From assembly GCA_004151065.3 (NCBI GenBank), contig NWUY0300063777.1, forward strand, positions 11,165-32,745: a stretch of 21,581 bases of DNA. The letters are read 5' to 3'. The notes under the pieces are model-generated. The model saw only the letters and a program-made list of their open reading frames with translations. It was not told where the DNA came from and made no database searches. Each line of letters opens with the position of its first letter. Position 1 is the stretch's first letter. The DNA is from Larix sibirica (lineage: Eukaryota > Streptophyta > Pinopsida > Pinales > Pinaceae). Shown here piece after piece: positions 1 through 9,600 of this stretch. Both the position numbers and the translations under genes were made by a program.

Positions 1-840
1 AATAGTTCATAAGGCACAATACTTGCTCAGGTTTTGCAAATGGGGTAGCATGCTAAGTAGGCTTGATTGTGGGGAAAACATCCACAACTAAGCACACTTG
101 AGACATATGAGTCTTATAATGTGTGACCTCCTGGGATGTCTTGGTTACTAGGTGCAATCCCCATAAGTGATGGTTGATGTTGTGTGATTCATTTTTCTAG
201 TTTCAATCCCACTTCATCACCCTTGTGAGCATCACCCAATGCAATGAGTACTAAGTGGACTATTAAAAATCATGAGAAATTGGTATGTTTAGAATAATAC
301 TCATTGGTATGGGTCATAGATTAATGATTTATTCTATTAAGGTAATGCCAAAAATAATATCTCATATGTTGGACTACGGAAGCCCCTAAATACTTAAATA
401 TAAGAGTGATTCAAGGGATCTCTAATTGAATAGTTCATTAGGCACAATGCTTGCTAAGTTTTTGCAAATAGGGTAGCAAGATAAGTGGGATTGATTTTTG
501 GGGAGGAATCCATAGTTAAACATACTTGAGCTACAGGAGTCTTGGGATGGGTTACCTCCCAAGAATTCCTAGTTATTGAGTGCAAGCCTTGAAAGTGATG
601 TTTAATGATGTTGTGTGATTCATTTATCTAGTTTCAATACCACTTCTTTATACATGTGAGCATTATCCAATGCAATAAGTGGACTATTCAAAATCATGAG
701 AAAATTTGTCAATTGCGAGTAATACTAATAGATTGGGGTCATAGATTAATGGTTTACGCTATGAATACAATCCCAAAAATTATATTCCATAAATATACAT
801 ATTTGCAATCAATTTCATGCATTTGATAGAAGCCTAAATT
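1..840. repeat. Two-copy tandem repeat, period about 428 bp
   Basis: Copy 1 starts at base 1 and copy 2 at 429; both open with AATAGTTCAT. They stay alignable through several shared blocks: GGGTAGCA, the run around TGTTGTGTGATTCATTT (about 180 and 610), CAATGCAAT, AATCATGAGAAA, and GGTCATAGATTAATG (about 313 and 736). Identity looks roughly 80% by eye at the start and falls later; copy 2 becomes hard to align after about 797. The left copy may begin outside the window, so the array could be longer. No reading frame is conserved between copies. It may be an old satellite or the subrepeats of an element's terminal or untranslated region. Confidence 0.85.
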
Positions 841-1654
841 TTGCATAAACTTTCCTCTTTCGAGCTATCATTTCTAGGGTTTTGGATGTAAGGGTGTGCT
901 CAACAAGAGGGCATTGATATGTGTGATGGAATCAAAATCAAATTGAACCGAATTCATTTCCCCATTTAATCCCTAAATCCCACATTTATTTCCCCCCTAA
1001 ATCCCACTATTGTTGTTTTCCTTAAATCCCCTAATGATTGCACTACATTTAAAAAAACACAGTGAATATTGAACTCACCTAGAAATGGAAGTTATTTTCC
1101 ACTTGAATCCCTCAAACAAGTCAATTATCATAGTGAAAGCAATATTCTCAATTCCATTTGAGGCCTCCAAAGCCCAAACACTTGACCAAACACACACCTA
1201 ATTACACCAAATACTATTTTTCTACTTGTTAAATCAATTTCAACTCTGTAATGGCTTAATAGTGCAACAATTTTATTTCAACTTTGCAACGGTGTAATGG
1301 TTTCTTGAGAAATCTTTGTGTAATAGTGGCCATTCCTATTTCATCCTCTATGAAACATTCATTGTATCCAAGCTACCCAAGATGAATTTGCTTTCCTTTC
1401 TATGTTAAGGTACTCAAAATTTTCATTTGGAGTAGTGAGATACTGATCCTTTTTTAGTTCCTTTGTTTATTCACCATCACATTCAAGGAAATGTACACTA
1501 TTTTTTGTGAAATACTCTCATTTCAAAATCCTTTTTTCTTCATAAATATATTTTCAACCAAGTTTCTATGGGATATTTTGAAGCTCAAAATGTACTATGA
1601 AAAAATGGTTGAGAAATTGTTTATGAAGGGAAAAAAAGGTAAGGTACTAATTAC
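841..1654. other. Unassigned AT-rich intergenic DNA
   Basis: I see no gene or element here. Bases 958-1035 contain a few imperfect copies of a CCCTAAATCCCAC-like word. The only open frame over 60 codons (1491-1685) is of low-complexity composition, shows no recognisable domain, and runs into the LINE tail on its right. Confidence 0.5.
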
Positions 1655-1862
1655 TACTAAGTGGTTAATACTTGTTTTGTTGTAGGTATTATATCCTAAG
1701 TCCAAGGTCCTAGGTACTAATTTCTACTCCCTGAGTCCCACTGAGTCCTAAGTATATTGAAGTCCTAATTCCTAAGACATAGGTCTTTCCCATACTTTCC
1801 TTTTCCAAAAAAATATCTTTGTATTTGATATTTCAGATGGGAAATCAAAATACACATTGACT
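1655..1862 (-). repeat. LINE copy 1, 3' tail with degenerate TCCTAAG-like repeats
   Basis: This stretch contains many variants of one short word (TCCTAAG, TCCTAGG, CCAAGGTCC, CCTAAGACATAGG) and ends, on the plus strand, in an A-run followed by TTGATATTTCAGATGGGAAA. The same layout recurs at 7790-7965 beside the RNase H end of the second LINE. That makes it the common 3' terminus of this LINE family rather than unique flanking DNA. No long poly(A) is present (it would appear as poly(T) on the plus strand). Confidence 0.6.
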
Positions 1863-2079
1863 AGTCTTTTGGCTTAGAACCACGTTTCCGTAATATATTC
1901 AACCTAGACCTAAGACATATACATATTTCTTTTCAAAATAAATAGATATGGATTCACACTCGACAATGTACATGCTTCCAACCTGACTGGCTATAACTCA
2001 AAATAAGAATAGCTATAGTAACAAAAAGTATTGGATCACAAAAAATGTGACTATTTGTTTTTTACTTTGGTTCTCATCC

Positions 2080-2430
2080 AAAGGGATATTATCGTCCGTC
2101 TCTTTCTCAATGAGTAAACCTTTCTGCAAATTGAGGGTTTCTTTTGAGAGTTTATCTACTTTGACATCGAATCCTTTGTAGACATGTGTAAATGAGATTT
2201 ATTCAATGAGATATTTTTTTTCCAAACAAAGATCCATTATTGGGATTAAGGCCATGTTTATTATTTGATTTTTCCCATTATCCCAATCCATTAATAACTT
2301 TGAATCACCTAAAAACTACAACCTTCTTACATTCTTTTCCCTGGCTACTTTCAATAGAATCTAAAGAAAATATAACTTTTCTATGTTATTTGATCCTTGA
2401 CCTACTCCAAACTTCAAAGAAAATAATGTG
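2080..2430 (-). pseudogene. LINE copy 1 RNase H domain
   Basis: Read on the minus strand across frameshifts, the segment shows a G-x-G-S-N-N motif, then an F-L-G-D-S-K-L-L-M-D-W motif (about 2268-2310), and finally D-K-L-S-K-E-T-L (about 2130-2160). This pattern marks the RNase H domain carried at the C-terminus of ORF2 in many plant LINEs, where it degrades the RNA strand of the RNA/DNA hybrid. The Asp of GDSKL and the 'LSK' end signature survive, but stops and frame changes break the domain. It corresponds to the RNase H of LINE copy 2 at 8190-8620. Confidence 0.7.
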
Positions 2431-2439
2431 AATTGTTTA

Positions 2440-3130
2440 GAAAGTGGATAACACATGCTCCACACAAATCTGGAGACCCTTGCTAGGATTCATACGAGAA
2501 CCCCCAAGACTTTGTATAGTTCATGCAAGTACTTGTAATCTCCTTGGACCTTCTCCTTTAGAGGTTTCCATCCTTCAACAGATGAAATCCTTATTGTATG
2601 CAAGATCCATCCAATATGTTCCTCCTTCCCCAAAAAACCATATTGTTTCTAGCTATCCTTACTCCCCATACATCATAGCATGGTAATGCTCTATAAGGAT
2701 TAACATATCTATGTATTAAATAGGTTTCTAAACATTCCACCAAACAAGGTTTATTCCATATAGTTTTGAGATTTAAGCTTTTAAAACTTCCTTCTAAAGA
2801 AGCTTGGTAAATAAGAAATTTACAAAGAGATGATTAACATACTCATTATTTACAAAGGTTAGAATCTTATTATCCAGATATAACTAGAGAAATATTCTAG
2901 TTTTTATAGGACTTTCTAACTTCCATACAACTCTCCACCACTACAATCATTCTTCCCTTAATGCTTATTCAATTTAGCTTCATAACCTAATTTTGTAAGT
3001 AAGCAACATTGTAGCTTTATTTCTAGACTACTTTAACTCATCATCACGCTCCTTAATATTGATGACATTTTGATTTAGTAGATTTATGTGTTATGTCCAC
3101 TTTGCAACTTGGTCATCACACAATTCCAAA
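2440..3130 (-). pseudogene. LINE copy 1, post-RT zinc-finger (zf-RVT) region remnant
   Basis: On the minus strand around 2600-2690 there is a W-G-V-R-I-A-R-N-N-M-V-F stretch. It matches the W-x-I-W-x-A-R-N-x-x-I-F signature that follows the zinc-finger-like zf-RVT domain in plant LINE ORF2 proteins. The rest of the segment is too decayed to place residue by residue. It lies between the clear post-RT linker (3134-3741) and the RNase H, as expected. Confidence 0.6.
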
Positions 3131-3133
3131 TCT

Positions 3134-3741
3134 TTATTGATTTCCAAGCATCCCTCCTCCTTGATCCACAACCCTTGATGCATATACTAACCATGCGATC
3201 CCTTTGAAATGAAGGTTCTTAAGGAGGGGAGTCGACAATTTATAATTTTCATTACATCCAATATAGGGGTCCTTTCCAATTCTCAACTTATTTCCTCGGC
3301 CATTTTCCCACACAATCCAATTACCCAAAATATCAAAAACTTTAAACAAACCTTTCCATACATTTGAAGCTCCTTTTAAGGACGTTCTTTATTGTTTAAT
3401 ACAATCCTTTCTATCTCTATTCTCTAAATGATTTTCATTTATCACCATACATCCCTTTATTAAAGAGAATCCTCCATAAATATTTTGTTGCTAAAGACAT
3501 GTACATTCTTTAGACCCCAGCCCCTAGCCTCCTTTGGTTTTGGTTATGCTTGACCATTTAACGAGGGGTATACCTTCCAATTCTCTTTTTCTAGTCCAAA
3601 GGAAATTGTATTTTTACTAATATTGTTCATTATTCCTTTTGTAAATGTGCAATAGATAATCAAAAGACAAGAATTCTTTTTAGAACTCGCTTTACTAGAT
3701 TTGGCATGCCTCCCCAAAACAATCACATGTAACACTAGCAA
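3134..3741 (-). pseudogene. LINE copy 1, ORF2 region after the RT
   Basis: Two open pieces remain. The upstream one (3741-3544) has the F-T-K-G-I-M-N-N-I motif and an ending like 'W-K-V-Y-P-S', matching the PKGI-x-NKI...PLVKW stretch after the RT thumb in plant LINEs. The downstream one (3349-3134) has N-W-I-V-W-E-N-G-R-G-N followed by K-D-P-Y-I-G and L-K-G-I-A-W-L. This corresponds to the W-x-I-G-N-G...F-W-x-D-x-W-I-G segment. A frameshift separates the pieces. The sequence has no known catalytic role. Confidence 0.75.
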
Positions 3742-3839
3742 GTAGTTCTCTCTTCAGTTTTTTTGTATAGTTAGAGCCAATCTAAAGATTTGTAATCATT
3801 AGGATTCAAGTAAAAAACAAGATATTTGATTCCTTTATC

Positions 3840-5010
3840 AAGAGATTCAAATTTTATGGAAATAATTGATCTATTCTCCTTTCTAGACCTTCATTTAGGC
3901 CATTAAATAATATGCATGATTTATTCATATTGATTTCTATGCACATAACTTTATAATAAATATCTAGAATAATTTTGAAGTAGTTAATTTCCCTTAGAGT
4001 ACCTCTCTCAAAAAACAAAATGTCATCCAAAAACAATAAATGAGATAGAATAATAGAACTTTCTCTATGTATTCCTATGATAGAAACCTTTTCTCTTAGC
4101 TTATATTATCATCCTGCTCAATCCTTTTGCTATAAATGAAAACAAGAATGGCGACAATTGAAATCCCTATTTGAGACCTCTTAAATCCCTAAAAAAATAT
4201 AATGGATAACTATTTATTTAAGACAACCAAATTGGTTGATTCTAAGTACCTAATAATCTTTTTTATAGATTGAATATTCAAGCTTGTTTGCAGAAGGACT
4301 AATCTTAAAAAAAAAACAATTTACTTTGTCATAAGCCTTTGAGAGATCAATTTTCAGAACCACCATTTCCTTCTTGATTTTTTTATTGAGCAAAATCCCT
4401 ATTGTATTGTCCCTACTACATCAAGATTTTGTCTATTATATAAAAAACAAATAGTTCCTCTAAAATAACATTGGACAAAGTAGCCCCCCAGGGGAGTAGA
4501 CCAAGTGATGATATAGTGTATTGTTAAGGAACTCCTTGCAACATCATGGGTTCAAACCTTGGATAGATTGTGCCCCAACTAGGGGGCTACATGGGTGCAC
4601 ATAGGGGTATACTGGTAGCAAACTAGAATTAAACTTGTGTAACGTGAGTATGAGCCCTTCCCCAATTACCGATTCCCCTAGTAAAAAAACATTGGACAAA
4701 GCAAAATTTAATTTATTTGAAATTGTCTTCGATGTAATCTTATAAAATAGGCTATAAAGAGAAATTTGCATGAATTATTCAAATGTAGAAGGATCATTCT
4801 TTTTAGGGACTATTTCTATGAATGTAACATTCATAGCCGCCCATGGTTTCCTAAACGTTATAGATTCTTTGATTTCGAGAAGTTCTTCCTCTAGTAATAG
4901 CTCACAAAAACCCAAGTAAAATCTGAGTGTCCAGTTTTTACGGCTAGAAAATTTTTCCCTTTTAAAAGACTTTGGCACATACTTAACTCTTCCTTTTTAA
5001 CCACAACTTC
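3840..5010 (-). pseudogene. LINE copy 1 reverse transcriptase domain, interrupted by a SINE
   Basis: The core of ORF2, which copies LINE RNA at the nicked target. In minus-strand order: N-V-T-F-I-E-I-V-P-K-K-N-D-P (4840-4790), a degraded R-P-I-S-L-C motif read as Q-I-S-L-Y-S-L-F-Y-K-I (about 4765), then the SINE. Next comes motif A, V-L-K-I-D-L-S-K-A-Y-D-K-V-N (4325-4371), a motif-B-like R-G-L-K-x-G-F-Q-L-S-P (about 4170), and the catalytic F-L-D-D box (about 4017-4028) in place of the usual F/Y-A/V-D-D. Both catalytic Asp codons survive. Several frameshifts and stops make it non-functional. Without the SINE the domain would have roughly normal length. Confidence 0.85.
4467..4701 (+). mobile_element. 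tRNA-derived SINE with a perfect 14-bp target-site duplication
   Basis: A 207-bp body (4481-4687) is flanked by AACATTGGACAAAG at 4467-4480 and again at 4688-4701, an exact 14-bp duplication. The 5' part has an A-box-like stretch (GTAGACCAAGTGATGATA, 4495-4512) and a B-box-like GGGTTCAAACC (4549-4559), the internal RNA polymerase III promoter of tRNA-derived SINEs. The 3' part is unrelated to tRNA and ends in a short A-run. The SINE interrupts the RT of LINE copy 1 between the R-P-I-S-L-like motif and motif A, on the opposite strand. It is therefore younger than the LINE. It resembles Au-type plant SINEs in plan; I did not assign a family. Confidence 0.88.
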
Positions 5011-5310
5011 TATATTTGCATTCATTATTTCATAAAAAGTTTAGGGAATAGTCTAACCACCTTCACTATTTCTGCAATATTTGAGGATTTAGGCTCCTTC
5101 AATAAAGAGTAAAAATGATGCTTACCAATATTTTTAAGCCGTTGAAGGATGTTTCCCTAGAGCCATTACGTTTCTTCAATTCCCATTCTGTATTTACACT
5201 TTTTCTATGAGTTGCATAACCCTAAATGAACTTTGAATATTGTCACCCTCATCTAACCATGTTTCTTTTCTCTTGAGCATCAACTTTGCTTCTTCCAATT
5301 ATAATAGCTC

Positions 5311-5400
5311 TTTTTTTTACCTTCTAATTCTTTCAAGAATTAGACTTCCACAAGAATTATGGACCTTCTTTTTTTACCTTCTAATTCCACAAGAATTTTG
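5311..5400. repeat. Short tandem duplication, period about 57 bp
   Basis: A T-run followed by ACCTTCTAATTC appears at 5311-5330 and again at about 5369-5387, each followed by CAAGAATT. It lies within LINE copy 1, in the stretch between endonuclease and RT, and would disturb the reading frame depending on the exact period. Confidence 0.55.
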
Positions 5401-5829
5401 TTCAAAAATATTTTTAAGGTTTTCTTTGACTTTATTCATTTCCTTCTATTTTTTTTAATTCTCCCTTTCCTATGCAACCACCAAATTTTTGACTTGAAAC
5501 AAATTGTTTAAAAAATGGAGCATAGTAGAATATCTAGTTGTTGCATCAAACTTTTCCAATTTATCAACACTATATCTCTAAAGTTGTTATCTTTTAACTA
5601 GGAATAGTTAAATTTAAAAGGAGCACATGATTTTTTATCTTCATCTTCTAATAGGAAAGTAATAAGAGAGTCCTCCAACTCCTACCTATGAATTTAACTT
5701 GTTGGGTTCCTGCAGAACCTTTTCATATATAAGAAATCAATCCCACCTTTTCAAAGTTCCACTCTTCCTCTTATGGAGCTTCTCCACGTAGGAATAACGC
5801 TTACAAGCTCTACATATACTAGTTTGACA

Positions 5830-6300
5830 TCTTCAACCTCACCTCAATAGTCATTGTAATTTAGTGTTAAGTTGAGATCACACCAAACTATCACATTATC
5901 CACTACCAAGTATTTTTGGTCCCTTTGAGAGTCTCAAAAATGTTTTGTGTCTCCATATGGGGCATAAATAATCAATGTATTGTAAACCTTGTTTAAACCT
6001 TTCACCCTTCCTTCTAGTGCAAAAACCATGGAAATAAAGGAAGTGGATATAACATCAATGTTGATGTCCCACCTAGATACACGATCACCAAATTAAACCA
6101 CTTGCATCAATAGAGACAAAGTTCCATCCTTCCTTAATATCCCCTTATTCTACTGGATATTTAGACTTCCCAAAACACAACTATTAATAACAAATCACAA
6201 AAATATTTTTTAATTTGCCTCTTTCTTCAAGGGATTGATCTCCTCAGTCTATGGTCTCCTCTCCACAATAAATTTTAGACTCATCATGGAAAAAAGAGGG
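5830..6300 (-). pseudogene. LINE copy 1 AP-endonuclease domain
   Basis: This is the N-terminal domain of ORF2, an exonuclease/endonuclease/phosphatase-fold enzyme that nicks target DNA to prime reverse transcription. Minus-strand pieces in order: a weak start around 6290-6200; G-W-N-F-V-S-I-D-A-S-G-L (about 6140-6100), matching the W-x-F-x-x-I-D-A-x-G block; Y-N-T-L-I-I-Y-A-P-Y-G-D (about 5985-5950), matching the VYGP block; and N-V-I-V-W-C-D-L-N-L-T-L (about 5905-5870), matching I-x-G-G-D-F-N-L. In the last block both Gly are replaced, but the Asp and Asn of DxN remain. At least one frameshift lies between the first two blocks. Confidence 0.75.
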
Positions 6301-6639
6301 AGAGAGATTCTGATTGATCCCCTTTGAGGAATTTTAATCAATAGGAGAGTCTTCTAAATCATAACCTTTTGACCAATGGAGGGTAAAATATACTTTCTAA
6401 TGGCTAACAAAGAATATGAGTAAGAAATGGGACTAAGATTACCTTTTTTTTCTTTGAGAGTGGTAAAAAATGAATGGGAGAAAATATTGGAGGAAATTTT
6501 TGTTTTGGACTTGAAATCAGAGAGACATCATCACACAAAATATTATCATTGATAGATGATATTGATCCTCTTAAGACATTCGAGACACCAGATCAAGTTC
6601 CTTAATGTTTCCACCCACACTTTCTAAATATACTTACAA

Positions 6640-7300
6640 TTTCAATGTTTAACTGAAATCCCTTCATAGGTTCCCAATCTCATGATAGGTTAGGAATCAG
6701 AAAGGAACTTTCTTATAATCTAAGTTTCAAACTAAAGTTGAATCTCCCCTGACAACTTCAATCTTGGTTGGAAAACCATCCCTAATATCTACTTCAACTA
6801 GTACCTTGGCCATTTTTTTGTCCAAGTTAGTCCACATATTTTCCTTTAAAGTTATAAACATTCCAAGGATATCCTAACACCAATATTCAAGAGGTAAACT
6901 TGGTCAAATAACCTATATATGTTGAATATTTATAGACCCTCTTCTCAGGTAAAAATGTGGATTCCAGTGAACAAGAGTCAAACTTGAGGGACCTCAAATC
7001 CAATATTGTCTAAGGATCAGCTCAAAATTATAATAGTTTTTTAACATGAATTATATCCATTCCCTCACCAAAATATGAAACTACAGAATATAACCCAAAG
7101 TTTTTTTCCAACCAACACTTCAAAGTATCAACCTTCTACATTTTTTTCATTAAAATTGCCTCACATAACCTTTTTCATAAGACCTTCAAACCTATCTAAA
7201 CCCACATCAAAAACCTCCACCATTTGAATGCTATTCTTATTGAAAGTAATATATTTTTTTCTCCTTCAATCCATTGATGGATCCTCATATAATTTAAACT
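6640..7300 (-). pseudogene. LINE copy 1 ORF1 (DUF4283-like, RNA-binding) remnant
   Basis: ORF1 of plant LINEs makes an RNA-binding coat protein with a DUF4283 domain and a following zinc knuckle. Minus-strand fragments fit it: V-E-V-F-D-V-G-L-D-R-F (about 7225-7195), H-W-N-P-H-F-Y (about 6970), S-L-P-L-E-Y-W (about 6900), A-K-V-L-V-E-V-D-I-R-D-G-F-P (about 6820-6780), and then V-P-F...Y-H-E-I-G-N-L (about 6700-6660). The last piece corresponds to the P-F-x-C-x-x-C-x-x-x-G-H-L knuckle with its cysteines lost. Stops and shifts are frequent. Confidence 0.65.
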
Positions 7301-7789
7301 TTGCAACTACTAGAATTGGACCTAAGGCATTGGAGCTACAATAAGGCTCTTTTTCCTCATGTCCGGATTCCTCCAAGGCCTACATCTAGGGATGCATATA
7401 TCTATCTGATTGTGACAACATGGAGGTGCATTAATTTGAACCTCATATATTTCTAAATGTTGTTACCTAGCTAGGGTTAGCACTCATCTCTACAAATTTA
7501 GAAACATGATAGAGAAATGGATTAGTCACCTCCAAATTGATGTCTCGGGCACTCCTCAAGATTTACAAAATCACATCACATGATAAAAATATAAGTGATG
7601 GACTTGGGAGGTTTTCCTCCCCATAGTCCATAGAATCAATGTCAGAGTCCATCATCTCGATGACCTAGAGGCACACCAAAGTGACAACAAAAATATAAGG
7701 AGGACTATGAAACATGTAAAAACCCTAAAATTAAGTCCATTATCTGACTTCGGACCAAAAAAATTATGACTATAAAATTCAATCCAAAG

Positions 7790-7965
7790 GTTGTCCTAAT
7801 CCATAGTTTGTCCTAAGTACAAACCACCAATTCTAAATGGTTAATATTCCAATGTCCAAGGTCCTAGGACCTATGTCATAAGTCATATGTCTTGGGTACG
7901 AAGTTTTTTTTCCACAAAAAAACCTTATATTTGGTATTTCAAATTGAAATCAAAATATACAATGG
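7790..7965 (-). repeat. LINE copy 2, 3' tail with the same degenerate words
   Basis: Plus-strand landmarks are TTGTCCTAA, TTTGTCCTAAGTAC, CTAAATGGTTAATATT, GTCCAAGGTCCTAGG (7853-7867), an A-rich run, TTGGTATTTCAAATTGAAATC and AAAATATACAATGGA. The same landmarks in the same order occur at 1655-1862 (CTAAGTGGTTAATACT, GTCCAAGGTCCTAGG, A-run, TTGATATTTCAGATGGGAAATC, AAAATACACATTGA). The shared tail identifies both as 3' ends of one LINE family. Confidence 0.6.
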
Positions 7966-8189
7966 AGAGCCATAGAGCTCCATTCTTGCAAACAAAAAGA
8001 CTAAAAAAGAACTAAGAAAAACTGCTAATTGATCCTAACATTACAGTCATTTGAATTCAAACTTCATATAAAATTGATAGACCCCTTGAAGGAAACAAGT
8101 CTTTACATCAAGAGAATAGTAAGACTACCAATAGACCTAATAATCAAAATGAAGAGAACGAGATTACATAAGAAGTTGAGATACTTCTG

Positions 8190-8620
8190 GGAGTGCCTCA
8201 CCATCCCTATATTCTTGTATGAGAAAGAGCCCCTCTCTTATATAGATGGCCTCTTTGGATAATTAATATGCCATGACATTGACCTCCCTAAATATATGAT
8301 CAAAAGTGATAAATTGAAAATGAGTTATGGCATTCAATATCCTATTGAGAATAGAGTTCAATGCAAGAATGGTGATTCTACATTGATCATTGCACTAGTC
8401 CATCATAATTTTGGAGTCACAAAAACTTTGTAGTTCAAAGTTTCCTTTGTCTATTGAGAATTTTAAGAGTAACCAGAGAGCAAGATCCTCAACTCTGCTA
8501 TTAGTCCCATTACCTATACCATACTTTAGTTTAATAAGTGTTAATGAGAAAAAGGGAGAATCTCTCCAGCTCCATAGATGAGGGGTGTCCCTTGGCATGC
8601 ACCATTGAAAAATCCCCATG
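8190..8620 (-). pseudogene. LINE copy 2 RNase H domain
   Basis: An open stretch (8619-8395) carries, in order, a degraded F-D-G-A start (F-Q-W-C), Y-G-I-G-N-G-T-N-S-R-V-E-D-L-A-L-W-L-L-L and C-D-S-K-I-M-M-D. These match the F-D-G-A, G-x-G-T-N-N-x-A-E-L-x-A-L and G-D-S-K-L-V motifs of the C-terminal RNase H of plant LINEs. The first catalytic Asp of FDGA is lost, while the Glu and the Asp of xDSK persist. After a frameshift, H-I-F-R-E-V-N-V-M-A-Y and L-S-K-E-A-I follow (about 8290-8240), equal to the R-E-x-N-x-x-A-D-x-L-S-K end motif with the final Asp changed to Tyr. Confidence 0.8.
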
Positions 8621-8739
8621 CTTGATTTGAGTTAATAACTAGTGACTTAATGACTAGTTTTTTTCTTAGCATTTCCTTTCCAACCCTTCTTCAAATAAGT
8701 TTGAATTCTATGCGCAATTAATGAGGGTGTCCTATATTG

Positions 8740-9600
8740 ATCTTCAAAAATCATTTTATTGTAGATCAATCGAATTCCCCATAAGACATGGCAAGGAAGG
8801 TACTTAAAGGGTTTTGTTAACATATTTTCTTCCTAAGCTTCAAAGAAAATAAGCAAAGTTTCCCCTATGCATTTACATGGACAATTTACCAATCAAAGCA
8901 CAACTTGAAAGACCTATTTAGCAAAGGAACAAAAAATAAACAAATGATCCACATACTTGGCCTCTTGTTTATAAAGAATACACCTATTTGGACCATGCCA
9001 ATTTTGTTTTTGATCATTATCCTAGGTCAGAATTTTATTTTTGACCATTATCCTAGGTCAGATTTTTTTTTAACCATTATTGTCTCCAAGTCTAATCCTA
9101 TCTCCCCTCCCTATCTTCCAAGCCACCCATTTAATAAGGATAGGGAAGGATTTGGTGAAGCACTTCCAAACAATTGATGCTCCTTTAACTGACTTGTTCT
9201 CTCTTTGTTGAGATACTTCTATTTCATGATTCTTCCCCAAAAACCTTTATCAATCAAAAGTCTCCAAAGACTCTTAGCACCTAGTGCCTAACCAAATAAA
9301 TATATATTCTTTAGACCCCAAACACCTTACTCCTTTGATCTAGTAAGAGTTGACCTTTAGACAAGTGGAATACCTTATGTTTTCTTTCTCTCAGTCCAAA
9401 GGAAACTAAAGCATTTCTTCCTCACCTCGTCAAGAATTCCTTGGGGAATATGAGCAATTTACAAAAAGTAGACTAGTATACTCTCCATAACCAATTTGAT
9501 AAGGATGAGTCTTCCACCAGGGGATAACCAATGGTTACACCAATAAGAAATGTGATATTCAATTTTTTTTAAATGATCCACAATCAATCTATGAACTTGT
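8740..9600 (-). pseudogene. LINE copy 2, post-RT region
   Basis: Minus-strand fragments include W-C-N-H-W-L-S-P-G-G-R-L-I-L-I-K-L-V (about 9545-9490), equal to the W-x-x-x-x-L-S-x-G-G-R-x-x-L-I-x-x-V motif after the RT thumb. Next come I-P-Q-G-I-L-D-E-V (about 9450), a degenerate zinc-finger-like stretch ending D-H-L-F-F-V-P (about 8945), and L-P-C-H-V-L-W-G-I-R-L-I-Y-N-K-M-I-F (about 8795-8740), which matches the W-x-I-W-x-x-R-N-x-x-I-F signature. Stops and frame changes are frequent, and a 31-bp duplication lies inside. Confidence 0.7.
9010..9080. repeat. 31-bp tandem duplication
   Basis: A 31-bp unit with the core CATTATCCTAGGTCAGA begins at 9010 and repeats at 9041 with few changes. A third partial copy (AACCATTAT) ends at 9080. 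It lies in the post-RT region of LINE copy 2. A 31-bp step is not a multiple of three, so it shifts the former frame. Confidence 0.8.

Larger units (their letters stand above)
1655..7790 (-). mobile_element. LINE (plant L1-type with RNase H), near full length, decayed
   Basis: Read on the minus strand, the domains occur in the order expected for plant non-LTR retrotransposons: ORF1 with a DUF4283-like domain and knuckle remnant (about 7290-6640), endonuclease (6300-5830), reverse transcriptase (5010-3840), post-RT region (3740-2440) and RNase H (2430-2080), then a 3' tail to about 1655. Every domain is broken by stops and frameshifts, so the copy is inactive. A SINE is inserted in the RT. A 5' untranslated segment of about 500 bp probably fills 7300-7790, where the tail of a second LINE begins. 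End positions are approximate because no target-site duplication could be fixed by eye. Confidence 0.85.

Noticed and set aside
958-1035. Interstitial telomere-like CCCTAAA words
   Set aside because: There are only two exact CCCTAAA words, embedded in a longer imperfect unit, and no continuous heptamer array.
4481-4570. tRNA gene suggested by A- and B-box-like motifs
   Set aside because: There is no cloverleaf that I can fold, and the unit continues into a non-tRNA 3' part with an A-run and target-site duplication. That fits a SINE.
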